From positions 10,358,580 through 10,422,579 of the forward strand of contig NZ_AP025018.1 in NCBI RefSeq assembly GCF_019977735.1: a stretch of DNA of 64,000 bases. Direction: 5' to 3'. Position 1 is the stretch's first letter; every line of letters begins with the position of its first letter. Shown here piece after piece: positions 9,690-18,707 of the stretch. Both the position numbers and the translations under genes were made by a program. Below the pieces are notes generated by a model. The model worked only from the letters and a program-made list of their open reading frames with translations. It was not told where the DNA came from and made no database searches. The DNA comes from Calothrix sp. PCC 7716 (GTDB lineage Bacteria; Cyanobacteriota; Cyanobacteriia; Cyanobacteriales; Nostocaceae).

Positions 9690-9808
9690 CATCTTGCAGA
9701 ATAAAAATCTTGTAAGATAAACTCTTGTGGGATAAAATATTGTGGGATAAAATATTGTGGGACAAAATATTGTAAGATAAAATCTTGTGGAATAAAATCT
9801 TGTGGGAT
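9690..9808. repeat. Degenerate 15-nt tandem repeat array
   Basis: Seven to eight copies of a unit close to TGTGGGATAAAATAT or TGTAAGATAAAATCT in direct tandem. They run straight into the GGGCATCCTTGCCC hairpin at 9809. There are no unique spacers, so it is not a CRISPR array. Confidence 0.85.
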
Positions 9809-9827
9809 GGGCATCCTTGCCCGTCCC
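9804..9827. repeat. GGGCATCCTTGCCC hairpin repeat
   Basis: GGGCA-TCCT-TGCCC inverted repeat with flanking GGGAT/GTCCC, the opposite orientation of the element at 1349. It is one member of the dispersed family in this window. Confidence 0.75.
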
Positions 9828-9875
9828 AACACATATCAATATTATAATATATAAAAAATTATCCACTCTTAAACA

Positions 9876-10289
9876 ATGTCTCACTATCAAAAATTACTCA
9901 GAATATCTACCAATGCAAAATCGCTACGTAATATTACATCAAATATTGCCGAGATAGTAGCCGAATCAAAAGTAGATACAGGGCTTTGCACCCTATTCTT
10001 ACGCCACACCTCAGCAAGCTTAATTATCCAAGAAAATGCTGACCCCGATGTATTAAAAGATTTAGCGAACTTTATGGCTAAGTTAGTACCTGAATCAGCA
10101 AAATATATCCATGATGCTGAAGGTCCCGACGATATGCCAGCACATATTCGCACTGCAATCACTCATACCTCAGAACATATCCCCATTAACCGAGGACAAC
10201 TAGTATTAGGGACATGGCAAGGAATTTATATTTGGGAACACCGTCAGCACAACCACGTTAGAGAATTAGTTGTTCATATATCTAATTAA
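9876..10289 (+). CDS. yjbQ: YjbQ family protein (UPF0047)
   Basis: 137 residues, the normal length. Conserved blocks are TGLCTLFLRHTSASLIIQEN, an Asp/Pro-rich middle (HDAEGPDDMPAHI) and the C-terminal GTWQGIYIWEHR with histidines typical of the family. Family members have weak thiamine-phosphate synthase activity in E. coli, but the physiological role is not settled. It converges on the ZIP transporter gene with 5 bp between stops. Confidence 0.9.
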   Translation: MSHYQKLLRISTNAKSLRNITSNIAEIVAESKVDTGLCTLFLRHTSASLIIQENADPDVLKDLANFMAKLVPESAKYIHDAEGPDDMPAHIRTAITHTSEHIPINRGQLVLGTWQGIYIWEHRQHNHVRELVVHISN

Positions 10290-10294
10290 TTCCA

Positions 10295-11065
10295 TTATCC
10301 AAGCGCAATATCTAAAAACATCATTACAACAAAACCTACCATTACACCAATCGTTCCTTCTTTCTCTAAACCTTTACGATGAGACTCGGGTATAATTTCG
10401 TCGCTAATTACAAATAACATGGCGCCCGCAGCAAATGCCATTGCCCAAGGTAAAACAAAGTTAGCTATACTGACTACCGAGGCGCCAACTAAACCACCAA
10501 TAGGTTCAACCAAACCTGTTAATAACGAAATCCATAACGCATAGCCTCTAGAATATCCCTCCGTAACTAACGATAACGCCACTACTAAACCTTCGGGAAT
10601 ATTCTGTAAACCAATACCCATCGCCACAGGTAAACCATCTTTTATATTATTATTACCAAAATTTACTCCCACAGCTAACCCTTCAGGGAAATTATGAATC
10701 GTAATTGCAGCAATAAACAACCAAATACGCTTTAAACTCTCTCCTCCACTTTCTTTCCCTTTAATAAAATGCTCGTGAGGCAGCAGTTTATGCGCTAACT
10801 GCAAAAACAAACCTCCAAACAATATTCCTACAACCATTATTAACGCTGCATAAGCCTTAGAGTAACCAAGACTCATCGCCGCTTCTGTTCCTGGCAGCAC
10901 TAAAGAAAACGATGTTGCCGCTAACATCACTCCCCCACCAAAACCCAGCATTATTCCTTGCACCCGCTGTGTCAAATTAATAGGCAATAATATGGGCAAA
11001 GCGCCGATAAATGTCGCAAGTCCCGCACCTAAACTAGCAAATGTACCTATAACAAGATTACTCAT
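10295..11065 (-). CDS. ZIP family divalent metal transporter
   Basis: 256 residues with about eight hydrophobic segments. It has the two ZIP signature motifs that form the metal site: HNFPEG (124-129) in the fourth helix and QNIPEG (154-159) in the fifth. A short loop with HEH (97-99) sits between helices 3 and 4. This is the ZupT/GufA-like subfamily, importing zinc, iron or manganese across the inner membrane. Substrate cannot be told from sequence. No metalloregulator gene is adjacent. Confidence 0.88.
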   Translation of the reverse strand: MSNLVIGTFASLGAGLATFIGALPILLPINLTQRVQGIMLGFGGGVMLAATSFSLVLPGTEAAMSLGYSKAYAALIMVVGILFGGLFLQLAHKLLPHEHFIKGKESGGESLKRIWLFIAAITIHNFPEGLAVGVNFGNNNIKDGLPVAMGIGLQNIPEGLVVALSLVTEGYSRGYALWISLLTGLVEPIGGLVGASVVSIANFVLPWAMAFAAGAMLFVISDEIIPESHRKGLEKEGTIGVMVGFVVMMFLDIALG

Positions 11066-11126
11066 ATCTAAAGATTTATCTTCACCAATAAATCATACTC
11101 GATATGACTTCAAATTTATCTAATAT

Positions 11127-12449
11127 TTATAGTTGATTACGAGCTTTGAGTTGTAAATATCTTTCGACTAACTCATCACTAATTTGATTTGCTGGTGCGT
11201 CTAACACCAATACACCACGACCTTTGAGCTTGGCAAATGCAACTTGACGTTGTGCCATCAAATCTAAAGCAACAGCGCGGGTATAGGCGCCTTGAACATC
11301 TTCAGTAAAAGTACGAGCAATAATATCAACTTGAGGGTCACGCAAAGCCACGCAAAATGATAGATAGCGGGGTGTCAGTCGTGATAAGGCACTTAATAAT
11401 TCAGCGGAAGCAGTGGTATCAATAATATCGGTAATAACAACAATTAAACAGCGTCGAGTTTGTTTTTGGACGACATGAGTGACTGCACCAACATAATCGG
11501 ATTCTAAAAGTACTGGTTGAATAGGAGTTAAACGGTCGATAAGATGACTAAGTTGATGTTGTCCACGTTCAGGAGGAATCCAAGTGTGAATTTGGCGGTC
11601 AAATACACCCACTCCAACTTTATCACCACGATTTAACCCAGCCAACGCCAACGATAAAGTTGCATTTAAACCCCAGTCAAACCTTTGTAAACCCTGAACT
11701 TGCGCCGTCATCAACCGACCTCTATCAAGCAAAATTAACAGCGTTTGTTCTTGTTCTGGTTCTAAAACTCTCACAAGCGGTGATGTATTACCACTGGCGC
11801 CAACACGTCTTGCAGTTGCCTTCCAATCAACTAACCGCAAATCATCACCACTACGGTAATTTCGTAACTCCGAAAACTCCGTACCAATACCTAACTGTCG
11901 AAATTGCCGCATTGACCCAGAAGATTGTAACGTCAAACGTATTGAAAGACTTCTTAACCCAATTAAATCAGGATAAACCTTAACTTTCAAACTTTGCGGA
12001 ACTTTCCAATTATCCCATGCTAAACCCCAGGCGCCAAGTTGACGTATTTGAAGATTTCCCCAATCAAATTCTCCCCTTTTAGTCGGAAACGCTGTATAAG
12101 TTACTTCACTAGTAGTATTTTTCTCTACTTTAATACGAAGCAAAGACTGATTAAGATTAACAGTATTTGGATAATAATCGCAAATTTTAACTATAGTACT
12201 AGTATTAGATTTTACTTCTAACTTAAGAGGATTATCACGTCCTATTGATAAACGTGGAGGTAACTCGCGCGTAACATCAACACGAGAACGACGCACACGT
12301 AAACTATCAATAATCATTAAAGTTAAGATTACTGCATCATAGAGTAAAATAACCGCTATGCCAGTCGAGACTTTAGTAAAACTCGCAACAGCAGGGGCAA
12401 GTATAATCCCCAAAGTCAAAAGCAAGTAAACTCTTTTTGTTGGAATCAT
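11127..12449 (-). CDS. DUF58 domain protein
   Basis: 440 residues with two N-terminal hydrophobic segments (VYLLLTLGIILAPAVASF, ~7-50). The DUF58 core (LRNYRSGDDLRLVDWKATAR) is followed by a von Willebrand A-like region (LLILLDRGRL, VVITDI). DUF58 proteins accompany MoxR ATPases, which act as chaperones on such partners. It lies 146 bp downstream of moxR on the same strand, with a repeat between. Confidence 0.88.
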   Translation of the reverse strand: MIPTKRVYLLLTLGIILAPAVASFTKVSTGIAVILLYDAVILTLMIIDSLRVRRSRVDVTRELPPRLSIGRDNPLKLEVKSNTSTIVKICDYYPNTVNLNQSLLRIKVEKNTTSEVTYTAFPTKRGEFDWGNLQIRQLGAWGLAWDNWKVPQSLKVKVYPDLIGLRSLSIRLTLQSSGSMRQFRQLGIGTEFSELRNYRSGDDLRLVDWKATARRVGASGNTSPLVRVLEPEQEQTLLILLDRGRLMTAQVQGLQRFDWGLNATLSLALAGLNRGDKVGVGVFDRQIHTWIPPERGQHQLSHLIDRLTPIQPVLLESDYVGAVTHVVQKQTRRCLIVVITDIIDTTASAELLSALSRLTPRYLSFCVALRDPQVDIIARTFTEDVQGAYTRAVALDLMAQRQVAFAKLKGRGVLVLDAPANQISDELVERYLQLKARNQL

Positions 12450-12472
12450 AGATAAGAGTTAGGAGTTAGAAT

Positions 12473-12590
12473 AATTTGTCATTCTGAGCGCAGCGAAGAA
12501 TCTCGTTTATATCCACGCTTTTAAGATGCTTCGTTCCTCAGCATGACAGTGGGTGGGTTTCAAGATGCTTCGTTCCTTAGCATGACAAGG
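12473..12590. repeat. GTCATTCTGAGC / GCATGACA repeat cluster
   Basis: The gap between moxR and the DUF58 gene holds GTCATTCTGAGCGCAGCGAA followed by two inverted, decayed copies (GCTTCGTTCCTCAGCATGAC and a near copy). The same family is at 61070-61150. It probably forms a hairpin in the operon transcript. Confidence 0.65.
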
Positions 12591-12595
12591 TGTAA

Positions 12596-13546
12596 TTATC
12601 TTGGGACTGGGATTTTGTTTAGTATTGAGGCTATTACACCATCTATTTGTAAACCATCAAGCATAGCTTCGGGTTTTAAAATAAGTCTGTGGCGTAATAA
12701 TGGAAGTGCGGCAACTTTTATATCATCTGGGGTAACAAAATCTCTGCCAGCAAAATACGCTGATGCTTGCGATGTTTGTAACCATAAACCCGCAGCACGT
12801 GGTGAGGCGCCTAAATTTAAATCAGGATGCTGACGCGAGGCGCCGACTAAAGCTAAGATATAATCAATAATAGCTTCAGAAACCTTGACCAGTTTTACAG
12901 ATTGACGCACTTCTAATATTTGAGCAACAGTAGTAACAGGTTCTAACTTAGCGATATCCAAACGACGTGCAGCAAACCCAGCTTTACGATTTAATAGCAT
13001 TTGCTTTTCGGCGGCAAGTTCAGGATAATCTACAACCAGCTTAAATAAAAATCTATCTAACTGCGCTTCCGGTAAAGGATAAGTTCCTTCAAATTCGAGT
13101 GGGTTTTGCGTAGCAATCACCCAAAACAAATCAGGAAGTGGTAGAGTCTCACCATCAAGCGTCACCTGCATCTCTTCCATAGCTTCCAAAAGTGCAGATT
13201 GAGTTTTAGGAGGAGTACGGTTAATTTCGTCTGCAAGCAATACCTCTGTAAATACAGGCCCCTTTTTGAGCGAGAAGCTACGAGTATTCAAATCAAATAT
13301 ATTCGTACCAGTAATATCACCAGGCAAAACATCGGGTGTTAACTGAATACGACGAAACTCTGCCTTAATTAATTGAGCCAATACTTTAACTAGTAAAGTT
13401 TTACCAGTTCCTGGGACACCTTCTAAAATAATATGTCCCCCTGATAACAAACCTATCAAAGTTTGCTCAATTAACGTAGGCTGACCAACAACAACTTGAT
13501 TAAGTGCGTCTTTTAAACGGATTAGAACAGGATTCATTTGATTCAT
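12596..13546 (-). CDS. MoxR family AAA+ ATPase
   Basis: 316 residues. Walker A GVPGTGKT (43-50), Walker B LLADEINR (103-110), sensor-1 region VIATQNPLE and the MoxR hallmark EGTYPLPEAQLDRFLFKL. MoxR ATPases remodel or activate partner proteins, often those with VWA folds; the downstream DUF58 protein is the expected partner. It is part of a minus-strand operon DUF4129-DUF4350-moxR-DUF58. Confidence 0.9.
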   Translation of the reverse strand: MNQMNPVLIRLKDALNQVVVGQPTLIEQTLIGLLSGGHIILEGVPGTGKTLLVKVLAQLIKAEFRRIQLTPDVLPGDITGTNIFDLNTRSFSLKKGPVFTEVLLADEINRTPPKTQSALLEAMEEMQVTLDGETLPLPDLFWVIATQNPLEFEGTYPLPEAQLDRFLFKLVVDYPELAAEKQMLLNRKAGFAARRLDIAKLEPVTTVAQILEVRQSVKLVKVSEAIIDYILALVGASRQHPDLNLGASPRAAGLWLQTSQASAYFAGRDFVTPDDIKVAALPLLRHRLILKPEAMLDGLQIDGVIASILNKIPVPR

Positions 13547-13569
13547 GCAAAATAAAGTTATTAATGTAG

Positions 13570-13589
13570 AGACGCGACATGTCGCGTCT
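13570..13589. repeat. 20-bp perfect palindrome between DUF4350 and moxR
   Basis: AGACGCGACATGTCGCGTCT is perfectly palindromic, with a third CGCGTCTG just after it. Related GAGACG/CGTCTC palindromes occur near 23770, 26345, 29990 and 35320. Confidence 0.75.
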
Positions 13590-13602
13590 GTTATCGCGTC
13601 TG

Positions 13603-14739
13603 TTATAAAGTTAATTTACGTATATTGCCCCATTTTCTTAACCAAGCTATCAAATCTTTTTCACTCAGGCGCCGTTGTCCTTGTTGAGATTGTACACGCA
13701 AGGCAGATTCTACATCATCTGACCCAGCACCAAACTTATTTTGCCATACACTTAATAACTCCTCAGAGTCAGGTGCTGTAATATCAATAAGATTTTTCTT
13801 ACCTAAACCCAGATTAAGTGTCAGTTGATTTATTTCTTCCTTACCAACCATCTCTACAACAAAGTCGGTAGAGTCAGCTTTTTGTAAAACTGCGGCAAGT
13901 GCTTGAATGTAAGCTTGACTGTTATCTACTGTTGGTGATTGTAAAGTAGCTATTTTACCAAAACGACGATTTTGTGCAAATATTAGTACTAGCAGCAAAA
14001 TACCAGCTTGAATAAAAGCTGTAAAAATAGGTTTTTGGATAAAGTAAGTTTGAATATTTCCTTCACCTTTAGCTTCTTTAATATCTTTATCTTTATAGCC
14101 GTGTATATACTCATCTATATATATTTTCCTTTTATTATTATCACTAGCTAGCTGCGCTAAAAACTCAAAATTTCCAGGTTCGTTTTGATATGCATTAGCT
14201 GCCAGTTCAGGAGTCACAGAATATATAACCTTACCTTTACCATATCTTGTTTGCCAAACAATGGCGCCTCTATCATCGCCTAATAATATTTCTGTTTCCG
14301 ATTTTGGTAACGAATTCTGATACCGTTTAGTAGTATCTATTTTTACATTACCTGCACTTGATTTATGAATTGTGCTAAATTCTGCTCCTGTTGCTTTTCC
14401 GGTGTAATCTAAGACAATGAGATTATTGCCTTTTTCTATCCAACTTTGTAGTTCATATTCTGAAGCAACGCTAAATTCAGGAGGATTTACTTGCAAAAGA
14501 GTTATAAGGTCTGTTTTAGATTTAATACTAGATTTAATATCTATAGCAGGTCGCTGCCAACGTTCGATTTTGCCTCGACGCTGCATATAACTATACCAGG
14601 CGCCGTAACCTTCAGGCGCCCGATTATAAGTAGAACCATTATTAAGTTTGCCACCACTCGGAGCAGCAAACAAAGTTATCAAAATTAAAACTCCAAGAAT
14701 AATTAGAGAAAATATAGTTAGACGATTTGGACGTTTCAT
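13603..14739 (-). CDS. DUF4350 domain protein
   Basis: 378 residues: an N-terminal membrane segment (~9-28), the DUF4350 block (NRAPEGYGAWYSYMQRRGKI and the LQSWIEKGNNLIVLDYTG region), and a second membrane segment (~240-258). A cytosolic C-terminal domain follows. DUF4350 proteins resemble inactive glutamine-amidotransferase folds and are commonly encoded with MoxR, DUF58 and DUF4129. Function unknown; the conserved neighbourhood suggests a membrane-bound MoxR client complex (inference). Confidence 0.82.
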   Translation of the reverse strand: MKRPNRLTIFSLIILGVLILITLFAAPSGGKLNNGSTYNRAPEGYGAWYSYMQRRGKIERWQRPAIDIKSSIKSKTDLITLLQVNPPEFSVASEYELQSWIEKGNNLIVLDYTGKATGAEFSTIHKSSAGNVKIDTTKRYQNSLPKSETEILLGDDRGAIVWQTRYGKGKVIYSVTPELAANAYQNEPGNFEFLAQLASDNNKRKIYIDEYIHGYKDKDIKEAKGEGNIQTYFIQKPIFTAFIQAGILLLVLIFAQNRRFGKIATLQSPTVDNSQAYIQALAAVLQKADSTDFVVEMVGKEEINQLTLNLGLGKKNLIDITAPDSEELLSVWQNKFGAGSDDVESALRVQSQQGQRRLSEKDLIAWLRKWGNIRKLTL

Positions 14740-14772
14740 ATATTTAGTTTATTGTTTAGTTTATTATTTAGT

Positions 14773-15378
14773 TTATTCTTGTGTAATTTCTTTATATGCT
14801 TCTCGACATTGTTCATAGTTGACTTGCGCTGCTTCCATTTCATCAAAACATATTTGTTCGTGCGTTGTAATCAGGGTTTCGTATGGCTGCATAGAAGAAT
14901 TAGATAATCGCAATATTTGTAAATACTCGCCATCGGTACGGCTTTTTTTATGAGGCAATGTATTTTTTTCGTGTAAAAATTGTAAAAGCGCCAAGTATAA
15001 ACATTTACAAGCATCACGATACTTACCCTGCCTATAAAATTCTTGCGACTGCGACAACAAAGCTGCTGCGGATATTGGCTGCTCGTTTTTTTGACTACGA
15101 ATATCATTCGATTGTGCTTCGTTTAACCAAGCGTATAAATACGGGTTAAATTCTTTCCAAAGGCGCCACATTAGCCACAAAGCAAAAAAACTAACTGCTA
15201 CCCAAAATAAGAAATTAAGCAAGTTTAAAAACCATTGGCTAAATCTTAAACCTTGAGACTTATCAGGTGTAGGAGGGTCAAAGCGAGAAAGAAAATACTC
15301 AATAGATTCTCCTACTCGCTTTTGAAACAGATAAAACTGCCAACCTAGACTATTAGTTTCAAATTCTGATGCGGACAT
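14773..15378 (-). CDS. DUF4129 domain protein
   Basis: About 200 residues with one membrane segment (LNLLFWVAVSFFALWLMWRL, ~70-90). The DUF4129 domain has the signature YRQGKYRDACKCLYLALLQF, RTDGEY and a C-terminal YEQCREAYKEI. The ATG at 15378 is preferred to the upstream TTG at 15384. Such proteins form the upstream part of cyanobacterial MoxR/DUF58 operons. Its 5' neighbour would be expected to be the SpoIIM/RDD genes, which here lie 17 kb to the right. Confidence 0.82.
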   Translation of the reverse strand: MSASEFETNSLGWQFYLFQKRVGESIEYFLSRFDPPTPDKSQGLRFSQWFLNLLNFLFWVAVSFFALWLMWRLWKEFNPYLYAWLNEAQSNDIRSQKNEQPISAAALLSQSQEFYRQGKYRDACKCLYLALLQFLHEKNTLPHKKSRTDGEYLQILRLSNSSMQPYETLITTHEQICFDEMEAAQVNYEQCREAYKEITQE

Positions 15379-15411
15379 AAGCAAGAAAGAGAATGAGAAT
15401 TATTTTTCTAA

Positions 15412-16761
15412 TTATTTTTCTAATTTATTAGGGATACCTTCGCAACCACCAGGAATTGTGCCGCGAGTTTTTTCGCCACCCCAAGCACAGCAGTAATAGC
15501 GTACTTGTTCAGACATGCGCTGAACATTAGTAAAATCAGCATCTTGAACAACCGCACCAGTATATTCACCAGTTTGGAAATTGGGAGGGTTAACTCGACT
15601 GCGGGGTGATGCGGTTTCGTGAGAACCGTAGAACAAACGTGTTGTTTTTAAGTCAGAATTTCTTAAGCTAGCTTCGTATAAAATAGCACGCGATAAGTTT
15701 GCTTTGACTAAATCACAACCACTAAGGTTAGCACGTACAAGGTTAGCCTCAGAGAGGTCTGTCCATCGCAAATCTGTACTAGAAAGGTCGGCGCCTGCTA
15801 ATGTTACACCAAGGTCTATAACACGCTGTCCAAAAGTACGGTCTTCAGCATATCCTCCACTACCATCGAGTATTGGACGTCCGAGAGTACGGTCGCGTTT
15901 AAGTGGAGTTAATAATCTTGAACGAGATAAAAAGCGAAGTATTTTAGCTTTGCCACTACCATCAACGCTACTAAGAATAGCAGCAGTGCGTCCTTCGGCA
16001 ATTGCGCGTTCTTGGGGCCAATCTTCGAGCAGTCCTTCTTCGTTGAGTACTAAATCGGAAATACCTTGAAAGTAGGAGTCAATAGTTTGCTGCTGAGTAA
16101 TAATATTTTGTTGAACTGTGAGCAAATTTTGTTGAATAGTCAAGTCTTTAGAAATAACATACTGGCGCCAAGCGACGTAAACAGCAATTATAGCGATAGA
16201 AATTTGTCCCAAGGCGCCAAACCATTCTCCTAATGCTCCTGAAGCATCCCAGTTAACAGTTTTTCCCCAACGTAAAATATCATCACCCACGCCTGTAAAT
16301 TTAATGGCGCCTATTATACCTATAGTTAATACTAAAATACCAAATAGAACAGCACGTTCTTGAGGTGAAAACCATTCCGCAAAGACTTCTCGTAACCACG
16401 GAAAAAGTATTGCGAGCGATAAAGCTAAAGTAGCAACGGTTCCAATGGCGCCAATAATCCAAATATTTGAGGCAAAACCAATAAAAATCAAGCCTACAGC
16501 CACAAGAGATAATAAAAATGCCCGCCTTTGGACTACTACAAGCTTATTTGAGCGTATTTCTACATTAGAGTGCGATTGTTTGAGAGCATTTGTACTTTGT
16601 TGAGATTGTAGAGAATTAATTACAGCTAAAGCTTGCTGTGTAACAAGTCCTTCTGGGGTAAGACCATTTTCGCTGGCGCCGTTAAAGTCGTCCAGTTGCA
16701 ATTTGTCTTCAGATACTTGCTCAGGTGAATGGGATGAGTTGGAATTGTTATCAATTGTCAT
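15412..16761 (-). CDS. Pentapeptide-repeat membrane protein
   Basis: 449 residues. After a polar N-terminus there are four hydrophobic segments (~83-130, ~138-160, ~183-200). A glutamine-rich coiled segment follows (QQNLLTVQQNIITQQQTIDS), then A(D/N)LXX pentapeptide repeats (~325-375; LAGADLSSTDLRWTDLSEAN). The repeats form a right-handed beta-helix usually used for protein contacts. It carries six GGCGCC sites, the densest in the window. It is read in the same direction as the DUF4129 gene, 28 bp upstream of it. Function unknown. Confidence 0.8.
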   Translation of the reverse strand: MTIDNNSNSSHSPEQVSEDKLQLDDFNGASENGLTPEGLVTQQALAVINSLQSQQSTNALKQSHSNVEIRSNKLVVVQRRAFLLSLVAVGLIFIGFASNIWIIGAIGTVATLALSLAILFPWLREVFAEWFSPQERAVLFGILVLTIGIIGAIKFTGVGDDILRWGKTVNWDASGALGEWFGALGQISIAIIAVYVAWRQYVISKDLTIQQNLLTVQQNIITQQQTIDSYFQGISDLVLNEEGLLEDWPQERAIAEGRTAAILSSVDGSGKAKILRFLSRSRLLTPLKRDRTLGRPILDGSGGYAEDRTFGQRVIDLGVTLAGADLSSTDLRWTDLSEANLVRANLSGCDLVKANLSRAILYEASLRNSDLKTTRLFYGSHETASPRSRVNPPNFQTGEYTGAVVQDADFTNVQRMSEQVRYYCCAWGGEKTRGTIPGGCEGIPNKLEK

Positions 16762-17221
16762 GCTTAGTATGGGTGCCGTATCGACTCCTTAAACGATATT
16801 TATCCTATGGTATCTGCTGCACGGTGTGTAACGGTAAGAAGCATTAATCATTTTCTGGTACATGGTAGAGAAACCCGGTGTCAAACGGCATACCACATTT
16901 AAAGCCGGAAGTGTTAAAAATTTTACATTAATTTGTATATTTTTATAAATTTTTCTTTAAGAGGGACAAAAGGTAATATGATTTTACAGTAAAGAAATAA
17001 TTGCATAAAAAGAAGCGACATTTTTTGTTAGCTTTTGCCAGGGTAAATAGTTGATATCTCATCAAAATATGAAGTACTTGCAAAGAGTGTGTGTAATTGA
17101 TTTAAAGTCAAGCAAGAAAACAGTTATATCCATAATAATTTCATGAGAAATAAAAAGAATAAATAAAGTGTAATGAAACAGTAATGCAACTTACTTTTTT
17201 AATAGGAACAGAAGTTTTAAC
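16762..17221. other. Intergenic region, 460 bp
   Basis: AT-rich stretch between divergent genes. I see only a partial AGAAACCCGG palindrome near 16870 and no GGCGCC site. No gene or clear promoter can be supported. Confidence 0.5.
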
Positions 17222-17992
17222 ATGCGGATGTACGATATATGTAGGTACAAAATGACTGATTCGGGAAGTTTTGCTGCCTTAAGCTTAATAGCACTATTGA
17301 CGTTTGGCTGTAGTAATGTGGCGCCAGCTTACGAATATACAAATCAAGCGGTGCAGGAATCGAACGTAGCGCAATTACTAACCGAAGCTCAGACAACTCA
17401 GCAAGTAGATGGTTTGTTTCGTCAAGCTAACAGTTTATTAGACGCGCATTCATACAAAAATGCTATAGAAACCTATGACAAAGTACTAAAAATTAGACCG
17501 AACAAAGCAGAAGCTTGGATAAATCGTGGTAACGCATTAACCGTTTTACAAAGAAATGAAGATGCAATCACATCTTATGATAATGCAGTCAAAATCAATC
17601 CACGGCTCAGTACAGCTTGGTTCAACCGAGGAAACGTCCTCAGCGGGCTAAAACGCTATACTGAAGCACTTGCCTCTTATGACAAATCAATTGCAATAGA
17701 ACCAGACAAAGAAGAAGCTTGGATAAACCGAGGTATAGCTCTAGCAAAGCTAAACCGTTATACCGAAGCAATTGCCTCTTACGACAAAGCAATAGCCATC
17801 AATCCGAAAAAACATTTAACTTACTACAACAAAGCATGTGCCTATGCCTTGCAAAACAAACACGAAGAAGCCATTAAAAACCTGCAAGCAGCAATCAAGC
17901 TACAACCCGCCAAATACAAAACACTAGCCAAATCTGACACCGACTTCACCGCATTACGTCAAGACAAGCGCTTTCAAGACCTACTCAACTAA
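17222..17992 (+). CDS. TPR-repeat lipoprotein
   Basis: 256 residues. A lipoprotein signal (SLIALLTFGCS, lipobox LTFGC) is followed by at least four tetratricopeptide repeats of the form AWINRGNALxxLxRxxEAIxSYDxAIxINP. The last ~20 residues (TDFTALRQDKRFQDLLN) match the usual C-terminus of such cyanobacterial proteins. It should be membrane-anchored outside the cytoplasm and mediate protein contacts. The ATG at 17252 is an alternative start that keeps the lipobox. Confidence 0.8.
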   Translation: MRMYDICRYKMTDSGSFAALSLIALLTFGCSNVAPAYEYTNQAVQESNVAQLLTEAQTTQQVDGLFRQANSLLDAHSYKNAIETYDKVLKIRPNKAEAWINRGNALTVLQRNEDAITSYDNAVKINPRLSTAWFNRGNVLSGLKRYTEALASYDKSIAIEPDKEEAWINRGIALAKLNRYTEAIASYDKAIAINPKKHLTYYNKACAYALQNKHEEAIKNLQAAIKLQPAKYKTLAKSDTDFTALRQDKRFQDLLN

Positions 17993-18087
17993 CAAGACAC
18001 AGTAGGGTGGGCACTGCCCACAGCATATTAAATAATGTAGGTTGGGTAAACGAAGCGCGTAATCCAATACCAGCTAAACTTCAGTGT

Positions 18088-18227
18088 TTATTTAGCAACA
18101 AATATTACTGAAGCAGGCTTTTTTGTTTTTGGATGTATGGGTTCACGCATTTCAACTAATCGCAAGCCATTGTCATGAAACAGCTTGACCCAACTCTGTA
18201 AAGTTCTAAAATACCACGGCGCCGGGT
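18088..18227 (-). pseudogene. 3' fragment of a SAM-dependent methyltransferase gene
   Basis: The last ~46 codons (DPAPWYFRTLQSWVKLF...KPASVIFVAK, stop at 18088) are closely similar to the C-terminus of the intact methyltransferase at 30005-30697. Similarity stops a few bases after a GGCGCC shared by both copies, where devB-like sequence begins on the other strand. It is a recombination relic. Confidence 0.8.
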
Positions 18228-18230
18228 CAG

Positions 18231-18620
18231 ATGCGTTTTCGTGCCAATATCAAGGCGCCGCAAGATGGAGTGATTTTCAAAATAAATTCGCGTGCGGGTG
18301 AAAAGGTTTCTGACAACGGAGTTGTTGAACTTGGGCAAGTTAATCAAATGAGAGTAGTTGCTGAGGTATATCAAACCAATATTAGGAAGGTTAAGTTAGG
18401 ACAAAATGTTCGTGTTAGCAGTAACTCTCTAGATAACGAATTGCAAGGAAAAGTTAGTTGGATTGGTTGGCAAGTTCAGCGTCAGAACATTATTAACTCA
18501 AACCCCAGCGAAAATATTGATTCCAGAGTGGTTGAGGTTCATATACAGCTAGATGAGAAATCGACTCAGCAAGCAGCTAAGTTTACAAACTTACAAGTTA
18601 AAGCAGCAATTGAATTATAA
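18231..18620 (+). pseudogene. 3' fragment of a DevB-like ABC exporter membrane fusion protein
   Basis: About 125 codons matching the C-terminal half of HlyD/DevB proteins: IKAPQDGVIFKINSRAGEKV, ELGQ...MRVVAEVYQTNI, RVVEVHIQL. DevB proteins link an inner-membrane DevC/DevA transporter to the outer membrane, for example in heterocyst glycolipid export. The N-terminal helix and coiled-coil part are missing; the upstream sequence is a methyltransferase relic on the opposite strand. Confidence 0.8.
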
Positions 18621-18621
18621 A

Positions 18622-18690
18622 AACCTGGTTTCTTTGCCGATAACTTGTAATTAAAACGATGATTGTATGTAGAAACCAGGTTTCTTTATT
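18622..18690. repeat. Inverted AAACC(T/A)GGTTTCTT repeats
   Basis: AAACCTGGTTTCTTT and AGAAACCAGGTTTCTTT flank a ~35-bp loop between the devB and devC remnants. They belong to the same AGAAACCGGGTTTCT family that forms the inner arms of the MITEs. Confidence 0.65.
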
Positions 18691-18707
18691 TTATAAAATA
18701 AATTATT

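Noticed and set aside
9690-9808. Regular direct repeats that could suggest a CRISPR array
   Set aside because: Units follow each other without unique spacers, and no cas genes are nearby.
9598-9890. Minus-strand ORFs of ~80 codons in the tandem repeat
   Set aside because: They are translations of the repeat (Ile/Leu/Ser/His low complexity) with no gene-like features.
12543-12833. Plus-strand ORF of 96 codons over the 3' end of moxR
   Set aside because: Shadow of the clear MoxR coding frame.
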